Notes under the pieces: model-generated
Databases searched by the model: none
What the model was told of the DNA's origin: nothing
What the model saw: the letters and a program-made list of their open reading frames with translations, nothing else
From: Corythucha ciliata
Lineage: Eukaryota; Arthropoda; Insecta; Hemiptera; Tingidae
NCBI GenBank assembly: GCA_038030265.1
Contig: CM075937.1
Coordinates: 45,364,198-45,428,197 of the forward strand
Length of the DNA: 64,000 nucleotides
Direction of reading: 5' to 3'
Shown: one piece after another, positions 1-10,600 of the stretch
Position numbering within the stretch: position 1 is the stretch's first letter
Layout of the letters: each line of letters opens with the position of its first letter
Position numbers and translations under genes: made by a program

Positions 1-419
1 ACTGGGCTGCCATAGGGTACACCGTACACCATCTTTTTCCTCATTAATTCATAATCCTTATCTAACGTGCACGGGAGTGTGAGAGTATCACGATTGTATT
101 CACTCCGGCTGCACCAAAAGCGTTCGCTTCGCGTGACAAAAAAATCCTTGCTGCCCCCGCCTACACTTTTTCTCCGGGAACAGAACTAAAGAAAGCACGA
201 CACGAGTCAGGTGGTTGAGAAGGAAGGCTTTACGAATGGAGCGGGGATGGAAGAGATCCCCCACCCCACCCCCGCGACCAAAGCCAAATCAGTTTGGTTG
301 GCGAACGACGGGACGGTCTTCTGCGCGGCGGCATCCCAGGATTTCCCCTCCCCCCCAATTTTGTTTGATTTTGTGCAGTAAAACGTGGTGTAAATTTAAA
401 ATTAACTTCGTTCAGTTGT

Positions 420-478
420 AGTGCCGTCTTTTCCATCCCAGCAGAAGCAGATTGAACGACGTGAGAGGCGAAGAAATC
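420..478 (+). other. Possible untranslated exon with strong donor
   Basis: AAGAAATCCAG|GTGAGT at 478/479 is a perfect donor preceded by purine-rich, exon-like sequence. It could be the 5' exon of a plus-strand transcript running antisense to CCDC40. No coding part was found nearby. Confidence 0.2.
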
Positions 479-1086
479 CAGGTGAGTTCAAACAAACCGT
501 GGGTATAAAATCACAACGTTGGATCGAAGAGGGGTCGGCCATAATGCCTTGTGTGATGTAGGGAGACAGCTGGGTTTCGTCAGAGCTTTAGAACTTAATT
601 TTAATTTTTCATTATTGCTAATTCCACATTTATTACAGATAAATGGAGGGGGGAGTAATTAAATGAACGCCTCTCTGAGCTTAGCCTCGTTGCCGGCCAT
701 CGGTCAACTTGGAAAAAGCATCATAAAAAGTGGCTAGATCTATCGAGTATTGACCTTGAACAAGAAATTCATAGGCGGCGCTTGTTGTGCTGTTTGAGGT
801 TTTATTTTACACAAAAGTCAACAAATTAGAGACGTTTCCGAAGCGAGATCTACCGTTGTTCGAGTGATAATTCCAAAAATCGCCTGAAATTTGGGAACGT
901 TAGCAGTTTGTCAGTTTCTTTCAATTAAAATTAGCTTGGGATCAACACATCCATTAGGCCTCTCAGCAACCCCAAATAAATGGAACAAAATGACTTTCTC
1001 ACACACAAAAAATGAGAATTAAAGTTAACACCACACACTTGAAACACTCTCAAAATCAATGAATTGTCCCGTAAAATAATTAGCGG

Positions 1087-1617
1087 CTATCGGTTGGAAC
1101 GCACGTCATCCTCAGGGTCGTCATTCGTATCTGGCTGAACAAAAGACTCGGACAAGGGTCGAACGGAATTAAGAATTTGCGTTATTTGAAGAGCGAGCCT
1201 AGGGAAGTCCCCAACGAGATTCTCCAATATGACGGTCAATTTGTCACTGAAGGTTGTCTGCTTCCATTGTTCCTCCTCCAGTGCTTCGGCAGTTTTAAAA
1301 CAGAACCTGTAGCGACCCATTTTGGCGTCTTGAACGAGCTTGGTCTTTTTCTGTCGAAGTACGGCTGTTTCCAAACACTGTTTTGGGCAGGGGCGGCGGG
1401 GTGGACAAAAAAGTATTGAGATGACAGTCAGCAGAGGGAGGAAATAAGTCAAACTCACTGCATGTTTATGTAATTGTCCTTCCTGTATTTGCCTTTCCAG
1501 TTCGTCCACTGAGTTTTTCATATAGTCAGTGCCGGTTTTAAGTCGAATGTATTCTTGACGGTGACTATTCAATGTCGTCACAGTGCTCTCAATATTTCTG
1601 TTCACTTCTCTATATTT
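1087..1617 (-). CDS. CCDC40: CCDC40 exons 23-24 (C terminus)
   Basis: Exon 23 (1617-1459) starts after CTCTCCAG with KYREVNRNIE and ends at GCA|GTGAGT. Exon 24 (1377-1087) starts after AAAACAG and ends SNR-stop. GRYRFCFK and the following helix (LTVILENLVGDFPRLALQI) resemble the vertebrate GRYVFLFRSKQ and EYPQFQEAL region. The last 25 residues are acidic and diverged. The 81 bp intron between the two exons is an exact multiple of three and has no stop, so the frame reads straight through it. AATAAA on this strand at 806-801 or 636-631 could serve polyadenylation. Confidence 0.88.
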   Translation of the reverse strand, partial: KYREVNRNIESTVTTLNSHRQEYIRLKTGTDYMKNSVDELERQIQEGQLHKHAVSLTYFLPLLTVISILFCPPRRPCPKQCLETAVLRQKKTKLVQDAKMGRYRFCFKTAEALEEEQWKQTTFSDKLTVILENLVGDFPRLALQITQILNSVRPLSESFVQPDTNDDPEDDVRSNR

Positions 1618-4600
1618 CTGGAGAGAAAAAAAAAAATCGTCACAGGCTTTTTTTAAAGGTTATTCTTACAAACAACGAGACTTTACACCGGGGTAACTAT
1701 CCCGATGGTGGCCGAAGGTAGTCACTAGCCAGGCACTGGTAGGGGGATGGGCTTTGAGGCAATTGCTTCGATTTTGTCTCTTAAAGGAAAACGGTTAAGG
1801 GCCAGGTTTCGTAACGTATTGGTCGTGGGGAATGACTTTTTACTCTCGCGGGTCATTTTCAAAGCTCCCAAAGGTGTGTTTGTCAACAGCTAGCTCTGCT
1901 GAGAGCCCCTATCCCACAGAAAATTTCCCGCGATCTCAGAAGTGTCATCTCCTAATCCATAAAAAACTTCCTGTGCAGGTACCAGGCACGATCAAATGAC
2001 CCGGATTTTTTTCATACTGTGAGCTCCCAGACTATCACCTTCAGTTTAAATCATCGAACTGAAAATCCATATCCCAAATATATGATCGTAAACAGAGTAG
2101 TTTAGCCACATACAACTTTTTATATCTCCATCTGCAGGCAATTTTTGCCACGGAGCGACGATTCAATCGGAAAACTCGCGCGGTTGTAAGCTGGGTGAGC
2201 TGACCAGTGAGTTATTTTGCTTTAATCGTTAATTGGGGATTTGGGGCACCAAAAACAGTTCACTTGTGCCGAAAACTAACGATTTCTGGACAAAGTTTCC
2301 AACTTTTTGCCGACTTTTCCCGGCAAAATCACAAATTTTTCTATTATATTGGAGCTTCGGAGGCTCAATTTCAAAATTTTTCACCTGACACTTGGAAACT
2401 TATCAAGAAAAATTTGTCGGTAATGTAGGAGGGAATTGATAGTTTTTAGGTCGAAATTGACAGTTTCTAGGGCGAAATCAGTAGTTTCCAGGATGAAATT
2501 TACAATTTATAAGACAAAATTGATAGTTTATTGGACAGAATTGACAGTTAGTAGGACGAAATTGACAATTTTCAAGCCGAAATTGATAGTTTTGAACGGC
2601 GACAAAATTTACAGTTTTGAATGACGAAATGGACCGTTTCGAGGACGAAATGGGCAGTTTATGGGACAGAATTGACTGTTTCCAGGATGGGATTGATAGT
2701 TTTGAATGAGAAAATTGGTATTTATGGGACCAAATTGACAGTTTCTCGAACGAAATAGACAGTTTCCGGGACAAATGTCCATCGATAGTTTCCAGGACGA
2801 AATTGACAGTTTCAAACGACCAAATTTACAGTTTTGAATGACGAAATTGGCATTTCTGGGACGGAATTGATAGTTTCAAGAACGAAATTGACAGTTTCTA
2901 GTCGGTTTCCGGTGAAGGGGCTTTAAAACTCCATGGTCTGAGCCTGAATTGTCTTGTACTGCTACCCCGGTTTGGGATTTTTTGTTATGTTGGACGAAAT
3001 CGACAATTTCAAAGTCGAAACTGTCAGTTCCTAGAAATTGATAGTTTAGTAGGGCGGAATCGACAGTTTAAAGGACGAAGTTGACTATTTTAAGGACGAA
3101 ATTGACAGTTCCTAGAACGAAATTGACAATGCATGCATGAAACTGTAGCCGTAGGAGCCTACGTTGTCTGTCTTCCCTCGTTGAGGTGCGTTTCGGCTGC
3201 TCGCCATCTTCAGCGTCTGTAAGTACAACTGAACTTACTTACTGTACTTACAGACGCTGAAGATGGCGAGCAGCCGAAACGCACCTCAACGAGGGAAGAC
3301 AGACAACGTAGGCTCCTACGGCTACAGTTTCATGCATGCATTACCTACTAACCCTCGTAGTCTAAGCGATCAGACTAACAATATCGAAATTGACAATTTC
3401 CGAGGGATGGGCTTGGAAAATCCATAGTTCTGAACCCGAATTATCGTAAATGATTAAGTTTACAATTTTTAGAGCGTGAATAGTCAGTTTTTGGTGACCG
3501 TCAGGGCACGAATCATCAGTTCAGTCAATGTCATGGCACGAATGGTCAATTTTAGCCATTTTTGGAGCGCGAGTGGTTCGTTTTTTGCTATTTCAAAGTC
3601 ACATGTTCGTCAGTTTTTAAGTCTTTTCAAGGCGCGAACCTGTCAGTTCAGTCATTTTCGGGGGTAGGCAGCCACTTTTAGGGCTTTAATATGACATATA
3701 AGTATATAAGATATATTATGGTCATTTTTTGGGCTCAGATCAGTCGCAGTTTAGCTACCTTAAAGGGGCGAAATGGTTTCCAAAGGGTACGAATGACCAG
3801 TTTGATATTTTTTCGAGCGAAACACTTTGAAGATTGATATTTTTTGGGACTTTGAATATTTTAGGGCACGAATTTTTCAGTTTGGCAATTTTCAATAGTG
3901 TGTGAGATGGTCTATTTGGCCATTTTTGGAGCGTGAAAGCACGGTTTTGCCATTATCAGGGTATAAATAGTCAGTTCAAACATTTGCATGACGTGAATCG
4001 TCAGTTTAGCAATTTTTAAGGCGCATAAAGTCATTTTCCACACCCAGATCAAGTCATTAGCCACACCTAGAAACGTGTGTGGCAACGCTAAAACCACCTC
4101 GGCTTAAGGTTCGGCTTAAAACCTGGGAAAACTGAGGGGAAGCTTTTTTATAGAAAATAGCGCCGAAGAGCGCAGCGGCCTTCAGCACGCTGGGCTGCGC
4201 GTTCCTAAAGCTTTGACCATCCCCTGACTGAGTATGTCGAGTCGGCGATAGCGCAACGTCACACAGCGTGCTCGAACCACAAAATATGCAATATGCAAAA
4301 GCCCCAGCACGATTGAACCCCACAAATTTCTGAGAATAAAGAGCTAAAAAAAAAATTGTCTAAAATGCCCTAGACGCCTGGATGCCTAGATTGCCTGTAT
4401 TTAGGACAATCTATCCTTTCAGAGTTTGCTTATAAATTCACTCCTAAACGAAGTCAGTGGTGGCTTTCACCTCCCCCCCCCCCCGCGTACTAAATATCGT
4501 AATATCGCACCCCTCCTTTCTTCAAGTTATCGGGCGTCGTTCGGCAATTTATGGCCAGAAATCGACAGATGCTAAGCAATGTGCAGTGTTTAGGCCTATG

Positions 4601-7600
4601 ATGGGGTGAGGGTTAGATCAGTGGTAATGTGGGAGGGGGCTTAGTTAAGCCGAACCTAAGCCGAGGTGGTCAAAACCACTATTAGTGTTTTTGCCTCTCA
4701 CTCGCATTGAGACTGATTTTGGATTGCAATTTGACTGGATTAATAGGTAAATTATAAATTAATTCCTCCTTTCGGCAATACGGTATAGAATGATTAGGTC
4801 CCCCCCCTCCCATCACCAATATGAACTTTCCTAGAGGTGGGTGGGCCCTTTCTCCAGAATTCTGCTACACCTCATTCGAAATTAATAAAACTCACAAATC
4901 TGCCGAGAAACTGGGAGTTTTGCCAACATGAATAGGACATTCCAGGCTTTGCCTGGCAAATAATGACGAGTATCAAAGGTCACAATGTTTCTGAATTTCA
5001 CTTTCGACATCAGTTATCGAGTCTGGGGTAAAACAAACGGTTTAATGGCCTTTAACCAATCGGGTTATGAGAACCAAATTTCCTGTTTTATGCTTTAATA
5101 ATTAGTTTTTGGGTCGAAATTGTCAGTTTCCTGGATTCTTGAACAATTTTAAGTGGGTTACTGCGAAAATTGGTCATTTTTGAAGCGAACAGCCTACTTA
5201 ACAAAAACTAAACCGTAAAACTTTTAAGGTGTTTGTAGAGTAGATGCCCAGTTTGATAGCCAGCCTCTACTGACACGAAAATTGGGGACTCGGAAGGTAT
5301 CACTCAAAAAAGTACGAGCTTACTCGTGTTGTCTGCGATATTTTGTTCTTCAGATCGTTGATTTTTCTTTTCGCTTGCTCCCTCGAAAATTGTTTTCCTA
5401 TTAAAACCAAAAAAGTAGACAAATAGTTCGCATAAGCATCCCCCCCCCCTGCAGAATTAATTCTCACCCGTAATCCTAGATCTCATCTCTCGAGCTTCAG
5501 CAATGTCCATGATACGATCTCGACGAGACACGCACATTTCCAAATCGCCCATCATTTTCTCCTGTACTTTTTTCAATTGAGCGTAGCGCACTTCCATTCG
5601 ATGGATTTCTTGACGCATCGCGTCAACTTCACCGCCGGCTCGTCGCTCTCTATCAATTCGATCCTTCGCCTCGACGGCCATTTTCCACTTTTTCTCTTTT
5701 TCCAAGAGACTCTCTTGAAGTTGCGATGCTTCTTCAGTTATCTCTTCGATTCGCGTCCTCAGTTGAGTTAGTTCACTTTCTAGTTCTTTGGTTTCTGTCT
5801 CGGTGTCCTTTCATTTTGAAAAAAATAAATAAATAAATAGGAAGTATTTGGAGAAGCAGTCACGAAAGACTCACCTGAAGACTGCTAATTAGCTTATCCT
5901 CCAGATCTTTATTGGCAATTTCGAGTCGTTCTTTGGCTATTTTCGTTTTCCCCATGCTGTCCTGCCATCTTTAAGATGAAAACCATTAAAATTTGATTCA
6001 AAATTAGCATCTAAGGCAGAAAACCTTTCTATTGCTCGTTGTTCCTTATTTATTTCTCTGACAACTTTGCTTATGTCGTACACCACCGATTGCAAAGTTC
6101 GCTCACTTCGAATTCTGCACGATTCCAACGAGATATTGTCTTTATAAAAAAAAAACAAAGCAAAAAACGCTCTAAATTAAACTGGTATGCTGCTCAACAA
6201 ATAATACAATTTTGTCGTACGCTTTCTTTTAAAATTGATGTCGTGCACTTGTTTGGCCCGATCGTCCTTTTTCTTCATTACTAATTCTTGAAGAGTAAAC
6301 CAAGTGGTCGTTAGTTTTTTAGTCAGAGCCTGAGACTCATTCATGGCTTTCTCCAATTTCATTAGTTTCCTTTCGGCGCTCGTCATGTTTTTTTCATTCT
6401 CAGCCTTTCGTAAAACGAGCGGATCCCCCCCTCCCACAGGTTGATAAAAATTAGTAATTCCCCCCCCCCCTCCTTATTCAGTATGCGCTTTACCTCTTCA
6501 TGGACCCGCATCTTTGATATTTTCTTCTCTTTTAATTTTATTTGAGCCGCAAGAGCGTTGATTTTGTCCCTCGTCCATTTTTTCGAGTGTTGAACGAATT
6601 TTAATTCTTGTTCGAGTCGACGCTCGTCGTTTTGAACAGAATTGAGTCGCTCGTTCGTTTGATACAGTCTACTTTTGGCCATTTCAGTTTGAAGTAGAGC
6701 TTTGGCCAATTGTGCTTCGCTCTCAATTATTCTATCCTCCTGTATTTAAAAATACATTAATGGGGAGGACGAGTGTAAAAAAAAAAACCCCTGGTGGGCG
6801 TACCAATTGTTTACTGTACATCCCTAATTTTCTAATTTGATCCTCGACAGAACTTGTCACTTTTTCAGTCGATCCGGTTTCCAAAATTTTCGTCAAGTAT
6901 TCTTTTTTCAGATCATCGTACTCAATTTTTTTCATATTAACATCTTCTCTCGCCTTTTCCTTCTCCTTTTTAAGCTGATCCGAGTTCTAAAAACGACAAT
7001 TTACCGGTGAGGAGATTCCAATAAACTATTCGTAACAGATAAACTCACTTTGGTTGTCTTGTCAAGAGCGTCGTTCACTAAATCAAGAACTTTAGACATG
7101 TACATGTATTCTCGCTCAAGCCCAGTTTTTTGTTCGTTTAACCTTTGCAGCTGAAAATCGACCTCGTCAAACAAAATGTCTTTCGTTTTTATAAGTCCCC
7201 AGATGTGAGTACCTTATGTCGCGTATGTTCCATTTGTTCCACAATACGCCTATTTTGATTGTTCAGCTCTTCGTTTAGAATCAGTTCCATTTCAAACGAT
7301 TTCCCATACGACGATAAATTGTTTAAAATTGTCTTCAAATTACTCTTCGATACACTAGAAACGGGTGTCCACACCACCGACGGATACTATATTTCTGGAG
7401 CTGTTTGGTGCGGTGGATTGAGGGGGGGGGGGGGTACGTACCTTAGTTTATTCTCGGCCGTCGGTTTAGCTTCATCTTTGAATTTGATCGCCGTGTAAAT
7501 CTGACGGGAGGATTCGCCCAAAGCTTTAATTTCTTTCTCCAAGTTTTCTATGTTGTTTTCGAGATTTTTGTTGACGTTTTCCAAGCACTGGGCTATGAAA

Positions 7601-10600
7601 ACAGAGCCGGTTAAAATTTATAGCTAATTGTCCACGTAAAATGTTATTTGGAGTTCCCTAATTCTTGGGTAACACCGCCAGGATCCTGGTTTGCCAAATA
7701 TGGTATAGCTGGGGGGGGGGGGGGTCAGGGAATTCCAGAAGGTCAGAGATAAATGATAAATTCTCATATTATGCTCAGGAAATAGTGTTGTAGTGCATCT
7801 GAGTTATGTAAAAGGTTCGCTGTTAGTCTTGTCCTCATGTTTTCACGCGATTGCATGGTGGCAAACATGACAAAGCATTGTCTGCAAGAACGAGGAGGCG
7901 GATTCACTGGTGATGAAGGATTCGGGTGGTGACTTTATTGGCCCTAAACCGGCATTTTTGGTGTTCCGGTGTCTACTTTCAATATGGTGACAGCCAGAAA
8001 TGTTAACGCCCGGGCCCGGGTGGGTGGCTAAGGCTGGAGAGACATTCGCAGTTTGAGCACGGTCGCGTAACCCGCTCCGGCTTAGGTGGAGGGAATTTAG
8101 GACGGTGGTGGGCCTGACGAGACTACAGCGGAAGGCCTCGTTTAGCGGGACTCCGAGAGGCGAATTCTGGTGGGGATCCTCAGGCCATTTGTGGGGGGGG
8201 GGGCACAATGACTTACGATTCCGTGCCTGGGATTTAACTCCCCTACCGCTCGTCTATAATACTTATTTTGTATTCCCCCCCCCCTCATATTTTTATATTA
8301 TTTTTCCCTTTAACCTTTTGCTTAATTTTTCAGGTAAGGCATCTACCCGCGATGGATTTATCCGAAAAGCAACGAGGGACCGCTACGATGAAACGACATC
8401 ATGTAAGTTTTTTCTTTTTCTCAGTCACCATTTTATGCTTCAAACATAACCAACCGTAACCATTGCCGTTCAAATTTTCAATAATTGTGAAATTAGAAAA
8501 CTTTGGTAGTTTCCACTGGGTGCAAAAAAAAGTGCCACATTTTAATTAGTCAACACCAATACGTGGTGTGTTTCAGACACAGAAAACGAACACTCGGGTC
8601 AATAATAGCCTTACAGCCTTAGCTCTCTAAAACTTGAACCATTTGGGCAAAGGTTGAGCTGTATGGTCAGGCAAGGGTTGGTTTCTGTAACTTCAGGGTT
8701 GAATTTTTTTTTAGGGAAGACGAGATGTAGACAACCCAGATAGTTGGCTTGACAGTCAAGTTCAAATTGGAGGCCCCAAAATGTTTTTTGTTGTATTCTT
8801 TTTCGCAGACCGAGCACCAAAATCGGAAATCGTTCAACTTATAATCTTTAGCCTGGCTTTACATGATTCGGGCCTTTTAAAGCGAGAGGTTTTGAGTATT
8901 TTGGGGGTCTAAAAACGCCCGAAATTGCGATTAAAATTGCGAATTTTACTTACTCTCCTCCTGCAGCGCCGTGCAATTGTCCAATGAGGTATCCAAAGCT
9001 TTGCTCAGTCTCATGATTTCTTTTTCCATTTTCCAAATAAGAATGTCCTGTAAAACACCAACATAGCGCGCATTATCAGGCAAATTTCCCTCCGCCTCCT
9101 GCCCCGCACCTGTTTCATTTTCTCGTCAGCTAATCGCCTCTTCTCGACCTCCAAATTGTCTGAAACTGCTTTGGATGTTTTCAGACCTTTATCTTTTTGG
9201 CTTTCGTACTCCTTGAATTTGAAACATAACTCGCTCAGAAAGTCCCTCTCCTTCAGTAGATTCCTTTCTAAGTAAACATAATGACAGATTTAAAGGGAGT
9301 GGTGACTAACTGGAAAGCCGACCTTCGTTCTGAGATCTTTTAAAAGCCGTGGACGCTTCCTTGTGTTGCTGGTTTGTTTGTTCGAGCGTTTTTTCAAAGT
9401 CTTCCCTTTTTTTTCGCATCTGAAATATAAAAACGAACATTATTTCGAGCGATTAACAGGAAAACTTGTCAGAAACTCGCCTCTTCAATGTTGGTCCTAT
9501 ACAAATCTATGTCGTTCGTTTGTTTCGTTATGAATCTTTCGTCACGATAAATTGAATCGGCCGTTAATTTCGCTTCTTCGTTTATTTTTTTCTTTTCGAT
9601 ACTCTAAAAATAATAATAATGAATAGTAGGATGATGGGTTAACCACGAAAATTGTTTACAATTTGCTGTATATGTTCGTCGAGCCGCTCCATTTGCCTGA
9701 GAAGGTGATCTTTGTAAATTTTTTGAAATCTCTCCATCATTGGATTATCCACTTCGAGGACGGCGTTTTCCTTGAATGGATTCCAACTGTGAATGGTTTA
9801 AACTTTTTGAAAGTATTTCGTACAAGTACAACCTCTAAAGAGCGTCCCCTGTCAGAGGCGTCCTCTCGGTAGCTTCTCAGTCCAGCGTCTTCCTCGACTA
9901 GCTCGTTGTCATAAAGCCCGGGAAGTAGATCTCGGACTGCGTTTTCCAAGGTATCCGAACGACTGTCGTCATCCGGTGAGTCTTCTAATCAAAGCGGGGT
10001 TAGACGCTAGATATAAATGGGGAGCAACTTCTTGTTGTGGACTCCGGGCTTCAGACATCCCCCCCCCCTTTAGCACCCCTGATTGTGCAATTCGCACCCC
10101 GTTACTTTGCGGGAGTTTCTCGTTCGGTTATATGCAACACTGTCGGGAACGCTCACACTAAGCTGTGTACGCCGTGTCACACAACTCGCCGCAGCCCTGT
10201 ATAGCGAAGTGGCGACAACAGCGGGATTCGAACCCAGGCCCCGCTGGGTGCGAAGCGCGCATTGTATCCACTACGCCACCGAGGCGCGCTTGGGGAGTTA
10301 CATTAGTGGATCTTACGTCTCACGTAGCCAAAGGGCATCTCTCCGGCGGCCATCGCTGATTGTAATTCGGCTAACGATACTTCCCTCGAGGTAGGGGTTC
10401 GACTGTCTGAAGGAAAAAAGATGCTTGAAGTAAAATTTTCGCGAATAATTCAACTAGCACCTCTGTATCTTTGAGTATGATAATCCGCGGATCTCTCCCT
10501 CTCGAAGATTGGCTCGGTGTCGGAGTATGACACTCCTAAACGGTCGTGGCTACTTGAAAAAAACAAACGAATTACATTTTGTTCTGTTATTGTTTTGTAC

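Noticed and set aside
10205..10287. Functional tRNA gene
   Set aside because: Boxes A and B are good, but the acceptor stem does not pair and the anticodon arm is irregular.
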